Assembly (NCBI RefSeq): GCF_039539005.1
Contig: NZ_BAABCP010000001.1
Coordinates: 434,001 to 498,000, forward strand
Length of the DNA stretch: 64,000 bases
Direction of reading: 5' to 3'
Source: Microbacterium soli
GTDB taxonomy: Bacteria; Actinomycetota; Actinomycetes; Actinomycetales; Microbacteriaceae
The notes below the pieces were generated by a model. The model did not search any database. It was not told where the DNA came from and was given only the letters and a program-made list of their open reading frames with translations. Below, piece by piece: positions 15,628 through 25,818 of the stretch. Positions within the stretch are counted from its first letter, which is position 1. Every line of letters begins with the position of its first letter. The translations under genes and the position numbers were made by a program.

Positions 15628-16887
15628 TCAGAGGCGGCGGATGCGGATCACCCAGATCGCCAGGTCGACGACGGCGTCCAGGACGAGCAGGATGCCCAGC
15701 CCCCGGGCGATCCGGTGGCGGGAACCCGTCAGGCTCGAGCCGACGGCCAGTTCGGCGAGGCTCAGCGTCGCATCGACCACCGGGCGCTTGCGCAGGAACC
15801 GCGCGAACCGGACCAGCGGACGATCCCGGTGCACGAGCGGCGCCGCCTCCACAAGGCCCCCGAGCAGCATCTCCCCCGCCAGGCGCGGCCACCCGCGCGG
15901 CGTGAAGCGCCGCCCGCCGCCGGAGAGGTCCAGCCCCGCCGTCACGAGCGCCTCGGGCACGCCGAACGCGACGACGAGCGCCTGCAGCCGGGCATCCGCT
16001 CCCCGCACCCCGCCGAGCGCCTCGGGCAGGCACGCCCGGCGCACGGCATCCGGGTCCACGCCGCCCTCCGTGCCGAGGTCGGCCAGCTCCTCCCGCGATC
16101 CGTCGAGCTCGCCGAGCATCCGGCGGTACAGCTCCGCGCTCTCGGGCAGCGCGATCTCATCGATCTCCAGCACCGGGCGGGTCAGCCGTTCCGCGTTCGG
16201 CCAGAACATCGCCGTGCGTCCGTGCACCCCGCTCACCTCCACCCGGGCCTGACCGTGCGGTGGCACATGGACCTCGATGATGGGATGGTCCGCGGGCCCT
16301 CCCGACACGGCGCCGTGTGCGCGGTCGGTGCGGTAGCGGTACATCGACCAGGTCGACGCCTCCAGATAGTCGACGGGGGTGTCCAGCAGCTGTGCGGTCA
16401 GCCGAGCCGCCCACGGCCCGCGCCGGGAGAACTCCGTCACCCCGACCGGCTCCGGGTCGCCGGACGCCTCCTGCTCGGCATCCGGCCACGGCACCTCCCC
16501 GGCGTCGTCGAGCTGCCCGAACGCCTCGCCGAACGCCTGCTCGAGCTCTGCGTCGATCTCCTCGTGCTCATCGAGCGCATCCTGCACTCCGCCCGCCCCG
16601 CGCTCGTCGGCGTCGCCGTCCACATGCAGGGTGAGGCCCACTGCGGCGAACAGCGCCGTCAGCCGGGACGCGCTCAGATCGACGCGCACCCGCCCCTCGG
16701 CGTCCAGCGCCACGACCGTCCCGTCGTCCGTGACGGGGACCAGCAGCTGCGGTGCGCCCTCGGCGCGGACTGCGGCCAGCACGCGCTCGGACCGCAGGAC
16801 GTCCTCCGCGCGCTCGACGGCATCGATCCCCTCGACGGAATCGACCGACGCGAACGCGATCCGGAAGGCGATCTGCGGTGCGGTCAT
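15628..16887 (-). CDS. Hypothetical protein with C-terminal membrane segment (419 aa)
   Basis: I do not recognise this family. It is a long soluble protein rich in acidic residues and alternating strands (QLLVPVTDDGTVVALDAEGRVRVDL; HPIIEVHVPPHGQARVEVSG), with an acidic linker at about residues 115-145. A helical end carries VGSSLTGSRHRIARGLGILL and a hydrophobic VLDAVVDLAIWVIRI before the last arginines. It may be a peripheral or tail-anchored membrane protein. ATG 16887 stands 6 bases after TAGCCT, a -10 that overlaps the stop of the DUF6264 gene, so it probably has its own leaderless transcript. Confidence 0.65.
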   Translation of the reverse strand: MTAPQIAFRIAFASVDSVEGIDAVERAEDVLRSERVLAAVRAEGAPQLLVPVTDDGTVVALDAEGRVRVDLSASRLTALFAAVGLTLHVDGDADERGAGGVQDALDEHEEIDAELEQAFGEAFGQLDDAGEVPWPDAEQEASGDPEPVGVTEFSRRGPWAARLTAQLLDTPVDYLEASTWSMYRYRTDRAHGAVSGGPADHPIIEVHVPPHGQARVEVSGVHGRTAMFWPNAERLTRPVLEIDEIALPESAELYRRMLGELDGSREELADLGTEGGVDPDAVRRACLPEALGGVRGADARLQALVVAFGVPEALVTAGLDLSGGGRRFTPRGWPRLAGEMLLGGLVEAAPLVHRDRPLVRFARFLRKRPVVDATLSLAELAVGSSLTGSRHRIARGLGILLVLDAVVDLAIWVIRIRRL

Positions 16888-16896
16888 GCCCCGAGG

Positions 16897-17418
16897 CTAC
16901 CCGGCGGGCGGTGTGAGCAGGGCCTTCGTGAATGCGGGGTCGCCGAGCATCGGCACGGAGATGCAGATCGACACGGCGATCATCGTCATGACGAACCCCA
17001 GCAGGGGGATCCACCATGACGAGCGCGCCCGGCGGATCCGGCGCACCGACAACCACACCGTCATCGCATACCCGATCAGCATCACCACGGCCGCCGCGAC
17101 GCCCCACGTCCGCGCACCCGCATGGTTCGTGAAGGTGCCCTCGAGACCGAGCAGGTCGAGGGACTGCTGCAGCGCGGAGGACAGATCGACCAGGCCGGGG
17201 ATGGAGGAGAGCACGTTGACGAGGCCGAAGCCGAGCAGAACGAAGGTGATCAGTCGTCCCGCGGCGCCCTGAGAGCGGTCGGCATCGCGGCCGGGCGTCA
17301 CGACCGGAGGGACCTGAGCGGATGCCGTCGGACCCTGCTCCAGCGGAGGCAGGCCCGCTCGGGCGCGCTGCTCCTCGGGCGAGGCGTACTCGCCGTACTG
17401 CGGTCTGTCGACGCTCAT
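16897..17418 (-). CDS. DUF6264 family membrane protein
   Basis: A 173-residue protein with a polar N-terminus carrying the tag PQYGEYASPEEQRARAGLPP, as in the Microbacteriaceae DUF6264 family. Four hydrophobic helices follow (about residues 55-77, 102-124, 130-150, 152-165). Function is unknown. ATG 17418 stands 6 bases after TAGCGT, a leaderless pattern. The downstream gene begins 9 bases beyond the stop. Confidence 0.75.
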   Translation of the reverse strand: MSVDRPQYGEYASPEEQRARAGLPPLEQGPTASAQVPPVVTPGRDADRSQGAAGRLITFVLLGFGLVNVLSSIPGLVDLSSALQQSLDLLGLEGTFTNHAGARTWGVAAAVVMLIGYAMTVWLSVRRIRRARSSWWIPLLGFVMTMIAVSICISVPMLGDPAFTKALLTPPAG

Positions 17419-17506
17419 GGTCCCACGCTACCGGTCGAGCCTTGGGCGCCGCCGTGAACTCCTCGCATCGGGGTCAGCGGGGGTCGCGTGGGGCCGGACG
17501 GCCCGC

Positions 17507-18580
17507 TCAGCGGGCGGAGCGGCGGGTGCGGCCGCCCAGCGCACGCTCGTCGCGCTTGCCGTCGGCATCCTGCCGCAGCTCCTTGGGGAGGGAGAACATG
17601 AGGTCCTCTTCCGCCGTGCGGACCTCCTCGACATCCGCGTAGCCGGCCTCGCTGAGAGCATCGAGCACCTCGCGCACCAGCACCTCCGGCACCGAGGCGC
17701 CGCTGGTGACGCCCACCGTGCGCACGCCGTCCAGCCACTCCTGCCGCACCTCGTCGGCGTAGTCCACGCGGTACGCGGCCTTCGCGCCGTACTCACGCGC
17801 GACCTCGACCAGGCGGACGCTGTTGGACGAGTTCGCCGACCCGACCACGATCACCAGGTCCGCCTCACGGGCGACCTTCTTGATCGCCACCTGACGGTTC
17901 TGGGTGGCGTAGCAGATGTCATCCGACGGCGGATTGTGCAGCTCGGGGAAGCGAGCGCGGAGCCGATCGACGGTCTCCATCGTCTCGTCGACGGAGAGCG
18001 TGGTCTGCGACAGCCAGACGACCTTCGAGGGGTCCTTGACCTGGACGGTGTCGGCCTCCTCGGGGGAGTTGACGATCGTGACCCGGTCCGGTGCGTGCCC
18101 GGCGGTGCCCTCCACCTCCTCGTGCCCGTCGTGGCCGATCAGGAGGATCTCGTAGTCGTCGCGGGCGAAGCGCACCGCCTCGCGGTGCACCTTGGTCACC
18201 AGCGGACAGGTGGCGTCGATCGCGTGCAGCTGCCGGGCGGATGCCTCCTGCACGACCGACGGGGCGACGCCGTGCGCGCTGAAGACGACATGCGAGCCCT
18301 CGGGCACCTCGTTGACCTGGTCGACGAAGATCGCGCCCTTCTTCTCGAGCTCGGTCACCACGTGGATGTTGTGCACGATCTGCTTGCGCACGTACACCGG
18401 CGAGCCGTAGCGTTCCAGCGCCTTCTCCACCGCGATGACGGCGCGGTCCACCCCGGCGCAGTAGCCGCGCGGTGCGGCCAGCAGCACCCGCTTGGCCCCG
18501 TCGACGGGGCGGTCCTCCAGGGGCGCGCGCCGACGCGCGGGACGCGGGGGCTCGGGAAGCCTGACGATGGTTGCGCTCAC
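17507..18580 (-). CDS. ispH: 4-hydroxy-3-methylbut-2-enyl diphosphate reductase
   Basis: Last enzyme of the non-mevalonate (MEP) isoprenoid pathway, making IPP and DMAPP with a [4Fe-4S] cluster. The protein has 357 residues. The three cluster cysteines are in [25 protein letters not shown] and [11 protein letters not shown]. The substrate-binding [10 protein letters not shown] is also present. GTG 18580 follows TAGGCT by 6 bases. The GGAGGG between them resembles a Shine-Dalgarno, but it is at the expected transcript start, so leaderless translation is more likely. It is divergent from xseA. UppS, which uses its products, is encoded at 25819. Confidence 0.96.
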   Translation of the reverse strand: MSATIVRLPEPPRPARRRAPLEDRPVDGAKRVLLAAPRGYCAGVDRAVIAVEKALERYGSPVYVRKQIVHNIHVVTELEKKGAIFVDQVNEVPEGSHVVFSAHGVAPSVVQEASARQLHAIDATCPLVTKVHREAVRFARDDYEILLIGHDGHEEVEGTAGHAPDRVTIVNSPEEADTVQVKDPSKVVWLSQTTLSVDETMETVDRLRARFPELHNPPSDDICYATQNRQVAIKKVAREADLVIVVGSANSSNSVRLVEVAREYGAKAAYRVDYADEVRQEWLDGVRTVGVTSGASVPEVLVREVLDALSEAGYADVEEVRTAEEDLMFSLPKELRQDADGKRDERALGGRTRRSAR

Positions 18581-18725
18581 CCCTCCAGCCTACCGATGCC
18601 GGCTGGTGAAGGGCCGGGAGCCGGCATCCGGCGCAGCGGGACGGATGCCGGGGCCGCGGCGCCCCGAGCGGCCGCGCCCACGGCATCCGGACGGCGGTGT
18701 CGATGGCATCCGGAACAATGGAGTC

Positions 18726-20003
18726 ATGACCGCCTTCGAAGCCGCCGCGATCCCCGGCCAGCCGCCGCCCGCAGACTCCGTGGCGCCCCGTGACTCGTCC
18801 GCGGATGCGCCGACCTCGGTCGCGCGGCTCAACGGGACGATCCGCGACTTCGTCGCACGGTGGAGCACGGTGTGGGTGGAGGGCGAGATCACCTCGTGGA
18901 ACGTGCGCGCGGGCAATGTGTTCGCCCGGATGAAGGATCTCCGCTCCGACGCGCAGATCTCGATCCGGGTGTGGTCGAGCGTGCGGGCGCGCCTGCCGAA
19001 CGACCTCGCGATCGGCGACCACGTGGTCGCCGCCGTCAAGGCCGACTACTTCGTCAAGGGCGGCGATTTCAGCTTCATCGTCTCGGCCATGAGGCACGTC
19101 GGCCTGGGCGACCAGCTGGAGCGGCTGGAGAAGCTGCGCGCCCAGCTGCGTCAGGAAGGGCTGTTCGATCCGGCGCGCAAGAAGAGCATCCCGTTCCTCC
19201 CCCACTGCATCGGCCTGATCACCGGGGAGAGATCGGATGCCGAGAAGGACGTGCTGCGCAATGCCGAGCTGCGCTGGCCCCAGGTGCGCTTCCGCACCGC
19301 CTACGCTGCCGTGCAGGGCGACCGCAGCGTCCCGGAGGTGCTCGCGGCGCTCGCCCGACTGGACGCCGACCCCGACGTCGACGTCATCATCATCGCCCGC
19401 GGCGGCGGCGACCCGCAGACGCTGCTGGGCTTCAGCGACGAGCGCCTCGTGCGCGCCGTGGCTGCGGCTGCCACCCCCGTGGTCAGCGCCATCGGCCACG
19501 AGAACGACCACCCGCTGCTGGACGACGTCGCCGACCTGCGCGCGTCGACCCCGACGGATGCCGCCAAGCGCGTCGTCCCGGACGTCGGCGAGCAGCGCGC
19601 GCTCATCGCACAGCTGCGGGCGCGGGCGACGGGGCGCCTCACCCAACGCGTGTCCCACGACATCGCACGGCTGGAGCAGCTGCGCTCACGCCCTGTGCTC
19701 CGCTCCCCCGAACCCATCATCGAGGGCCGCGCCCAGGAGGTGTGGCTGCTGGCATCCCGCGGCCGCGACACCGTCGCCCGACAGCTGGACGCCGCCGCGC
19801 GCACCACCGCCGAGCTGCGCGCCTCGCTGCGGGCGCTGTCCCCCGCGGCGACACTGGCCCGCGGCTACGGCATCGTGCACCTGGATGACGGACGCATCGT
19901 GCGCGACGCCGCAGACGCCCCTGCCGGCACGCCGCTGACGGTGACGGTCGACCGCGGTTCGCTGCGCGCTCGCTCCGAGGGCGAGATCTCCGAGGCGGGA
20001 TAG
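18726..20003 (+). CDS. xseA: Exodeoxyribonuclease VII large subunit
   Basis: Catalytic subunit of the single-strand DNA exonuclease VII. The protein has 425 residues. An N-terminal OB-fold (about residues 30-115, STVWVEGEITSWNVRAGNVFARMKD) precedes the catalytic region with IIARGGGDPQTLLGFSDERL and SAIGHENDHPLLDDVADLRASTPTDAA. A coiled-coil region then leads to a C-terminal LARGYGIVHLDDGRIV strand. ATG 18726 lies 6 bases after AACAAT, a leaderless pattern. It heads the run xseA-xseB-DUF4245-carbonic anhydrase-fumC. Confidence 0.95.
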   Translation: MTAFEAAAIPGQPPPADSVAPRDSSADAPTSVARLNGTIRDFVARWSTVWVEGEITSWNVRAGNVFARMKDLRSDAQISIRVWSSVRARLPNDLAIGDHVVAAVKADYFVKGGDFSFIVSAMRHVGLGDQLERLEKLRAQLRQEGLFDPARKKSIPFLPHCIGLITGERSDAEKDVLRNAELRWPQVRFRTAYAAVQGDRSVPEVLAALARLDADPDVDVIIIARGGGDPQTLLGFSDERLVRAVAAAATPVVSAIGHENDHPLLDDVADLRASTPTDAAKRVVPDVGEQRALIAQLRARATGRLTQRVSHDIARLEQLRSRPVLRSPEPIIEGRAQEVWLLASRGRDTVARQLDAAARTTAELRASLRALSPAATLARGYGIVHLDDGRIVRDAADAPAGTPLTVTVDRGSLRARSEGEISEAG

Positions 20004-20046
20004 TGCGCGCAGGGGTCGCTCAGAACTCATCGGTAGGATGGATGCC

Positions 20047-20292
20047 GTGACCGCGCCCAACGACTCTCCCGTCGATTCGCTGTCGTTCGAGGCCGCTCGT
20101 GACGAACTCGTGCGCGTGGTCGCAGAGCTCGAACAGGGCTCTCCGACGCTCGAGCAGTCCCTGGCGCTCTGGGAGCGCGGCGAGGCGCTGGCCGCACGCT
20201 GCGAGGAGTGGCTGCTGGGCGCGAAGCGCCGTCTCGACGCCGCCCGCGACGCGGCATCCGACTCCGGCGCCGCCGCGGAGGAGATGCCATGA
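20047..20292 (+). CDS. xseB: Exodeoxyribonuclease VII small subunit
   Basis: An 81-residue partner that binds the coiled-coil stalk of XseA. The family signature LSFEAARDELVRVVAELEQGSPTLEQSLALWERGEAL covers residues 12-47. TAGGAT (20034-20039) ends 7 bases before GTG 20047, so this gene probably has its own leaderless promoter in addition to read-through from xseA; the ATG at 20038 falls inside the -10 and is rejected. The stop overlaps the ATG of the next gene. Confidence 0.93.
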   Translation: MTAPNDSPVDSLSFEAARDELVRVVAELEQGSPTLEQSLALWERGEALAARCEEWLLGAKRRLDAARDAASDSGAAAEEMP

Positions 20293-20930
20293 GCCGCAAG
20301 CCGGGGATCGTCGCCGAGCTGGGACGCCCGGAGACCCCGGAGGAGACCGCCGCCCGCAAAGCGGAATCCAGCCGCATCTACCGGTCCAGCCAGTCGTTCC
20401 GCAATCTCATCGCCGCGCTCATCGTCACCGTCGCGGTCGTCGCCGTGATCGTCTTCGCCGTGCCCCGCGGCGAACCCACGGAGCGCCCGCCCATCGACGT
20501 CGCGAAGATCGCCGCCGACGTCGCCTCCACCTCCGAGCGCCCGGTGATCGTCCCCGAGCTCGACGACTTCTGGCGCGTCAACGCCGCCGTCCTCGAAGGC
20601 GGCGCACCCACGGTCTGGAGCGTCACGATGGCGCCCGCCGCGGAGCGCGAACGCGGATTCATCAAGCTCGCCCAGGCGTTCGACGCGGATGTCTCCTGGG
20701 CACCGCAGGTCACCGGAGGCATGGCGCCCACCGGCACCGAGGACATCGACGGGCTCGTCTGGGACGTCTTCGACCTGGGCGACCGTGGCACCGCCAACGT
20801 GACCTACGCACTGGGCACCCAAGCCGGCTCCGACTACGTGCTGCTGTACGGCTCCCGCTCCGCGGAGTCGACCACCCAGCTCGCCGCCTCGCTGACCGCG
20901 CAGCTGCACGACCTGAAGGAGGCCGAATGA
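20289..20930 (+). CDS. DUF4245 domain membrane-anchored protein
   Basis: A 213-residue protein with a cytoplasmic N-terminus (about 37 residues), one membrane helix ([20 protein letters not shown]) and an extracytoplasmic domain matching DUF4245 (actinobacteria-specific, function unknown). Typical blocks are [25 protein letters not shown] and [14 protein letters not shown]. The ATG overlaps the xseB stop, and its own stop overlaps the start of the carbonic anhydrase gene. The xseB-DUF4245 pairing is common in this phylum. Confidence 0.85.
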   Translation: MSRKPGIVAELGRPETPEETAARKAESSRIYRSSQSFRNLIAALIVTVAVVAVIVFAVPRGEPTERPPIDVAKIAADVASTSERPVIVPELDDFWRVNAAVLEGGAPTVWSVTMAPAAERERGFIKLAQAFDADVSWAPQVTGGMAPTGTEDIDGLVWDVFDLGDRGTANVTYALGTQAGSDYVLLYGSRSAESTTQLAASLTAQLHDLKEAE

Positions 20931-21598
20931 CCACGACGCTCACCCCCATCGAGGCGTGGACGAGACTGATCGAGGGCAACAGGCGATTCGTCGCCGGCGA
21001 GTCCCGACATCCGAATCAGGACGCCCACCGGCGTGCGGAGATCGCCAACGGTCAGAGCCCGTTCGCGACCTTCCTGGGCTGCTCGGATTCGCGGGTCGCC
21101 GCGGAGACCCTCTTCGACGTCGGGCTCGGCGACCTGTTCACGACCCGCAACGCCGGGCACATGGTCACCGAATCCGCGGTGGCGAGCATCGAGTACGCCG
21201 TCGAGCTGCTCGACGTCCCGCTGCTGATCGTGCTCGCGCACGACTCCTGCGGCGCGGTCGCCGCCGCCGTGCAGAGCACCGCCATCGATGCCGCGCCCCT
21301 GCCGCCGCACATCTGGAAGCTCATCGCCCCGATCGTTCCCGCCGCCCGCCGCGTGCTCAAGGAGAGCGGCGGCACGACGCTGGAGGAGATCGACCCCGAG
21401 GAGGTCGGCCGCGAGCACCTGCGCGGCACCATCCTCGGTCTCCTCGAATCGTCCGAGATCATGACCACTGCCGTCGCGGAAGGCCGCCTGGCCATCGTCG
21501 GAGCCAAGTACCGCCTGACCGACGGCAGCGCCATCCCCATCGCACAGGTCGGCCTCGCCGACTCCGACATCCCCTCACTCTCAAAGGAGCAGAAGTGA
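20927..21598 (+). CDS. Beta-class carbonic anhydrase
   Basis: Interconverts CO2 and bicarbonate. The protein has 223 residues. The zinc ligands and catalytic pair are visible in LGCSDSRV (Cys and the Asp-Arg dyad) and LAHDSCGAV (His and Cys). It is cytoplasmic, with no signal peptide. It may feed bicarbonate to PEP carboxylase (ppc at 51212) and other carboxylases. The ATG overlaps the upstream stop, and fumC starts on its stop codon with AAGGAG just before. Confidence 0.93.
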   Translation: MTTTLTPIEAWTRLIEGNRRFVAGESRHPNQDAHRRAEIANGQSPFATFLGCSDSRVAAETLFDVGLGDLFTTRNAGHMVTESAVASIEYAVELLDVPLLIVLAHDSCGAVAAAVQSTAIDAAPLPPHIWKLIAPIVPAARRVLKESGGTTLEEIDPEEVGREHLRGTILGLLESSEIMTTAVAEGRLAIVGAKYRLTDGSAIPIAQVGLADSDIPSLSKEQK

Positions 21599-22989
21599 CA
21601 GAACAGGCCTACCGCATCGAACACGACACGATGGGTGACGTACGCGTTCCCGCGGACGCCCTGTACGGTGCGCAGACCCAGCGCGCCGTCGAGAACTTCC
21701 CCATCTCCGGCAAGGGTCTCGAGCCCGCGCAGATCGCCGCGCTGGCCCGCATCAAGAAGGCCGCGGCCCTCGCGAACAAGGAGCTCGGCACGCTCGACGG
21801 CGCCATCGCGGATGCGATCGCCCAAGCCGCCGATGAGGTGGCGACCGGTGCCCACGACGGCGAGTTCCCGATCGACACGTATCAGACCGGGTCGGGCACG
21901 TCGTCGAACATGAACATGAACGAGGTCGTCGCCACGCTCGCCTCGCGCATCCTCGGCTCCGCCGTGCATCCCAACGACCACGTCAACGCGTCCCAGTCCT
22001 CGAACGACGTCTTCCCCACCTCGGTGCACATCGCCGTCACCCAGGCGCTGATCGCCGATCTCATCCCAGCGCTCGAGCACCTCGCCGTCGCGTTCGAGGC
22101 GAAGGCGGATGCCTGGAAGGACGTCGTCAAGTCCGGTCGCACCCACCTCATGGACGCCACACCGGTGACGCTGGGCCAGGAGTTCGGCGGCTACGCGCGT
22201 CAGATGCGCCTGGCCGTGGAGCGCGTGCAGACGGCCCTTCCGCGCGTGGCGGAGGTGCCGCTGGGCGGCACGGCCACGGGCACGGGGATCAACACGCCGC
22301 TGGGCTTCCCGCAGAAGGTCATCGAGCTGCTGGCCGCGGAGACCGGACTGCCGATCACCGAGGCGAAGGACCACTTCGAGGCCCAGGCCAACCGTGACGG
22401 CCTGGTCGAGGCATCCGGCGCCCTGCGCACGATCGCCGTGTCGCTGACGAAGATCAACAACGACCTGCGCTGGATGGGCTCCGGCCCCAACACGGGCCTG
22501 TCGGAGATCCACCTGCCCGACCTGCAGCCGGGCTCGTCGATCATGCCCGGGAAGGTCAACCCCGTCATCCCCGAGGCCGTGCTGATGGTCTGTGCACGGG
22601 TGATCGGGAACGACGCCACGATCGCCTGGGGCGGTGCATCCGGCGCCTTCGAGCTGAACGTCGCGATCCCCGTGATGGGCACTGCGCTGCTGGAGTCGAT
22701 TCGGCTGCTGACCAACGCCACCCGCGTCCTCGCGGACAAGACCGTCGACGGGCTGGAGGCCAACGTCGAGCGCGCTGCGGCCCTGGCGGGCATGAGCCCG
22801 TCGACCGTGACCCCGCTGAACAAGGTCATCGGCTACGAGGCCGCCGCGAAGATCGCCAAGCACGCCATCGCCAAGGGCATCACCGTGCGCGACGCGGTGA
22901 TCGAGCTCGGCTACGTCGAGCGCGGTGAGATCACCCTCGAGGTTCTCGACGCGAAGCTCGACCTGCTGAGCATGACCCACGCCGGCTGA
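21595..22989 (+). CDS. fumC: Class II fumarate hydratase
   Basis: Converts fumarate and malate in the TCA cycle. The protein has 464 residues. The superfamily signature [16 protein letters not shown] is at about residues 314-329, with the catalytic-site segments [14 protein letters not shown] and [14 protein letters not shown] 21595 has AAGGAG (21583-21588) at 6 bases and overlaps the carbonic anhydrase stop. Aspartase is the main look-alike, but the [14 protein letters not shown] block and the neighbours favour fumarase. Confidence 0.95.
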   Translation: MTEQAYRIEHDTMGDVRVPADALYGAQTQRAVENFPISGKGLEPAQIAALARIKKAAALANKELGTLDGAIADAIAQAADEVATGAHDGEFPIDTYQTGSGTSSNMNMNEVVATLASRILGSAVHPNDHVNASQSSNDVFPTSVHIAVTQALIADLIPALEHLAVAFEAKADAWKDVVKSGRTHLMDATPVTLGQEFGGYARQMRLAVERVQTALPRVAEVPLGGTATGTGINTPLGFPQKVIELLAAETGLPITEAKDHFEAQANRDGLVEASGALRTIAVSLTKINNDLRWMGSGPNTGLSEIHLPDLQPGSSIMPGKVNPVIPEAVLMVCARVIGNDATIAWGGASGAFELNVAIPVMGTALLESIRLLTNATRVLADKTVDGLEANVERAAALAGMSPSTVTPLNKVIGYEAAAKIAKHAIAKGITVRDAVIELGYVERGEITLEVLDAKLDLLSMTHAG

Positions 22990-23059
22990 CGCCCCCTGCG
23001 GGCCCCTGCAGCCTCTGGCCCCGCGGCCCCATCTGCAGTCCCTGCCCCACAGCCCACAA

Positions 23060-23135
23060 CTGTCGCACTTCCCGGCCACTGTTGCGTTTCTCGGCCGAAC
23101 ACACCCGTTCGGTTCGCATCGCGCAACAGTGGCCG
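23060..23135. repeat. Left repeat cluster flanking the AbiEi/DUF559 gene
   Basis: Two imperfect tandem units, ACTGTCGCACTTCCCGGCC and ACTGTTGCGTTTCTCGGCC (15 of 19 identical), are followed by an inverted copy. The pair CGGCCACTGTTGCG (23073-23086) and CGCAACAGTGGCCG (23122-23135) makes 14-bp perfect arms, with an inner hairpin CCGAAC/GTTCGG in the loop. The core TGTTGCG-N5-CGGCC is shared with the repeat at 24131-24193 on the other side of the gene. The remainder of 22990-23245 holds no gene. Confidence 0.7.
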
Positions 23136-23245
23136 CGATATGTAGCAGGTTGTTGTCCCTGCACAGGGGGAACACCAGGCAGACTTCTACCCAATGTCTG
23201 GATTCGGGTCGGCGGATGCCGTGCACCGGCGGCACCATGATGGGC

Positions 23246-24082
23246 ATGCTCTCCGCCCACGACACCATCACCCGGCTCGGCGGTCTCGCTCGCGGCGACC
23301 ACCTCCAGCAGCTCGGATTCACGCGCACGCAGCTGTCGCGCCTGGTCGCACGCGGGCAGATCGAACGCATCCGGCACGGCGTGTTCGCCGTCGGCTCCCT
23401 CGATGACGACACCCGCACGGCGCTTGCGCATGGCGGTGCTCTCTGCTGCGCAAGCGTGCTGCAGCGTCGACATGTCTGGCTGCTCGTCTCACCGGCGGCG
23501 CCGCACGTCTGGCTCGGCCACAGGGGTCGTCCACTCCCCCACCCGCAGTGCGCATGCGTGTCGCACTATTTCCGCGGCCCCGTGCCCTTCGGCCGGACGG
23601 GTATCGAGACGGCACTCGTGCAGTACCGATCCTGCTGCGGAGACGAGGCCTTCTTCGCCGCGTTCGAATCCGCCTGGAGGAGCGGTCTGCTCACCAGGGC
23701 CGCACGTGCGCGCATCCGCTCCCGCCTCCCGGGCACCGCTCGCTGGCTGGTGGATCTCGCGCGCCCGGATGCCGACAGCGGCCTGGAGTCGCTGCTTCGG
23801 CTCAGGCTGCACATCCTCGGCATCCATCTTGCCTGTCAGGTCGAGATCCGAGGCGTCGGCAGGGTCGACTTCGTCATCGACGGTCACCTGATCCTCGAGG
23901 CCGACGGCAAGATCAACCATGACGGCGTCACGATGCGACACAAGGACCTGGTGCGGGATGCCGCAGCGTCACGTCTGGGCTACGAGACGCTCCGCTTCGA
24001 CTACGCGCAGATCATCCACGACTGGCCGACCGTCCAGGCCGCCATTCTGGCCGCCCGCCGGCGACTGCGGCGCGCGCACTGA
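23246..24082 (+). CDS. AbiEi-type winged-helix plus DUF559/Vsr-like nuclease-fold protein
   Basis: A 278-residue protein in the common actinobacterial group annotated as AbiEi antitoxin-domain proteins with a DUF559-type C-terminus. The N-terminal part (residues 5-55) is a winged helix (GDHLQQLGFTRTQLSRLVARGQIERIRHGVFAV). The C-terminal part (about 170-265) has VEIRGVGRVDFVIDGHLILEADGKINH, a Vsr/DUF559-like nuclease core with D...E-x-D-G-K. No AbiEii toxin is adjacent. ATG 23246 is chosen as the start at the conserved N-terminus, but ATG 23237 is possible and no Shine-Dalgarno decides. Related inverted repeats lie on both sides. Confidence 0.75.
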   Translation: MLSAHDTITRLGGLARGDHLQQLGFTRTQLSRLVARGQIERIRHGVFAVGSLDDDTRTALAHGGALCCASVLQRRHVWLLVSPAAPHVWLGHRGRPLPHPQCACVSHYFRGPVPFGRTGIETALVQYRSCCGDEAFFAAFESAWRSGLLTRAARARIRSRLPGTARWLVDLARPDADSGLESLLRLRLHILGIHLACQVEIRGVGRVDFVIDGHLILEADGKINHDGVTMRHKDLVRDAAASRLGYETLRFDYAQIIHDWPTVQAAILAARRRLRRAH

Positions 24083-24130
24083 CCCCACCCACCAGCCCTG
24101 TGCCGCCCCATCCCCCCTGTCCCGCCCGCA

Positions 24131-24193
24131 CGGCCGATGTTGCGATATGCGGCCGAATCCTGCGAATCAGGCCGCATATCGCAACATCGGCCG
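24131..24193. repeat. Long perfect inverted repeat right of the AbiEi/DUF559 gene
   Basis: Arms of 24 bases (24131-24154 and 24170-24193) are perfectly complementary around a 15-base loop. Each arm contains CGGCCGATGTTGCGATATGC, related to the units at 23060-23135. It is much longer than a normal terminator and has no U-tract, although it would stop transcription from both sides. The loop holds the direct repeat GAATC...GAATC. Confidence 0.85.
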
Positions 24194-24256
24194 GGGCGGC
24201 GGGGAGGAGTGCTGGGAAGGAGGCACGGGCTGGGACGGTCCCAGGGCAGCAGCGGG

Positions 24257-25624
24257 TCAGCTCAACTCGTTGCCCTCCAGCAGGTCGGTGACCAGGGCGG
24301 CGATGGCCGAGCGCTCCGAGCGGGTGAGGGTGACATGGCCGAACAGCTCATGGCCCTTCAGGGTCTCGATCACGCTGGCGACGCCGTCATGCCGGCCGAC
24401 CCGCAGATTGTCCCGCTGCCCCACGTCGTGGGTGAGCACCACCCGGGAGTTCTGCCCGATGCGGCTGAGCACGGTCAGCAGCACGTTGCGCTCCAGCGAC
24501 TGCGCCTCGTCCACGATCACGAACGCATCATGCAGCGAGCGACCGCGGATGTGCGTGAGCGGCAGCACCTCCAGCATCCCCCGCGCCATGACCTCCTCCA
24601 GCACATTGCCGGAGACCACCGAGCCCAGCGTGTCGAAGACCGCCTGCGCCCAGGGGCCCATCTTCTCCCCCTGATCCCCCGGCAGGTAGCCGAGCTCCTG
24701 CCCGCCGACGGCGAACAGCGGCCGGAAGACGACGATCCTCTTGTGCTGCTGACGTTCGAGCACCGCTTCCAGGCCCGCGCACAGCGCAAGGGCCGACTTG
24801 CCGGTGCCCGCGCGCCCGCCGAGGGAGATGATGCCCACATCCGGGTCCAGCAGCAGGTCGATGGCGATGCGCTGCTCCGCCGAACGGCCGTGCAGCCCGA
24901 ACACCTCACGATCGCCGCGCACGAGGCGGAACTCGCCGTCTCCGACCACGCGTCCCAGCGCCGACCCGCGCTCGGAGTGGATGATCAGGCCGGTGTTCAC
25001 GGGCACGCCGCGCACCAGGTCGCTGAGCCCGACCTCGCTCTCGTACAGGTCGCTCATCTCGTCGCCGGACAGGTCGAGCGTGGCGACGCCGGTCCATCCG
25101 GAGTCCACAGCCTGCTCGGCCAGGTACTCCTCGGCCGCCAGCCCCAGTGATGCCGCCTTGACGCGCATCGGCAGGTCCTTGGAGACGATCGTGACCGCCT
25201 GGCCGTCCTGCGCCAGCCGCGCGGCCGTGGCGAGGATGCGACTGTCGTTGTCGCTGAGACGGATGCCGGCGGGCAGGATCGACAGGTCGGTCGCGGCGAG
25301 CTCGACCCGCAGCGTTCCGCCCTCCCCCACCTCCACGGGGAAGTCCAGCCGGCCGTGCTCGACGCGCAGGTCGTCGAGGTGGCGCAGGGCGCGACGGGCG
25401 AAGTACCCCAGCTCGGGGTCGTGCCGTTTGGCCTCCAGCTCCGAGATCACCACGACGGGAAGCACGATGGAGTGCTCGGCGAAGCGGAACAGGGCCTGCG
25501 GGTCGCTGAGCAGCACCGAGGTGTCGAGCACGTACGTGCGAAGAGCCGTGTCATCGTGTGATGCGGCGACCCGTCCGGCGACGGCGCTGCGTGCAGGGTG
25601 CTGGTGCGAGGTGCGAGTGGTCAC
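24257..25624 (-). CDS. phoH2: PhoH2-type protein (PIN domain plus PhoH ATPase)
   Basis: A 455-residue fusion of an N-terminal PIN ribonuclease domain (about residues 28-170; [34 protein letters not shown]) and a C-terminal PhoH helicase/ATPase. The ATPase has Walker [14 protein letters not shown] and Walker [13 protein letters not shown]. Family members unwind and cut RNA. In mycobacteria the same protein has a small antitoxin-like gene upstream; none is seen here. GTG 25624 follows a GGGGGA Shine-Dalgarno. The 194 bases upstream (25625-25818) show no gene or clear promoter. Confidence 0.92.
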   Translation of the reverse strand: MTTRTSHQHPARSAVAGRVAASHDDTALRTYVLDTSVLLSDPQALFRFAEHSIVLPVVVISELEAKRHDPELGYFARRALRHLDDLRVEHGRLDFPVEVGEGGTLRVELAATDLSILPAGIRLSDNDSRILATAARLAQDGQAVTIVSKDLPMRVKAASLGLAAEEYLAEQAVDSGWTGVATLDLSGDEMSDLYESEVGLSDLVRGVPVNTGLIIHSERGSALGRVVGDGEFRLVRGDREVFGLHGRSAEQRIAIDLLLDPDVGIISLGGRAGTGKSALALCAGLEAVLERQQHKRIVVFRPLFAVGGQELGYLPGDQGEKMGPWAQAVFDTLGSVVSGNVLEEVMARGMLEVLPLTHIRGRSLHDAFVIVDEAQSLERNVLLTVLSRIGQNSRVVLTHDVGQRDNLRVGRHDGVASVIETLKGHELFGHVTLTRSERSAIAALVTDLLEGNELS

Positions 25625-25818
25625 GATCGATCCCCCGATCCGGGTTGTCCCGGCTCTGCTGCGAGTCGACCGAGGGCCACGAGTCGCGATCCTGACGGCC
25701 GACCCGATCGGGCACGGTGCCCGATGCCTTGACCGTACGGCGGTGCGGCCGCAGACGGGTGCGCGTGAGCGGGCGTGTCGCTCTTAAGCCGCGATGAACA
25801 TCGTGCGACCGGATGCCG

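Noticed and set aside
23060..24193. CRISPR array
   Set aside because: The repeats are few, inverted and not regularly spaced by unique spacers, and no cas gene is present.
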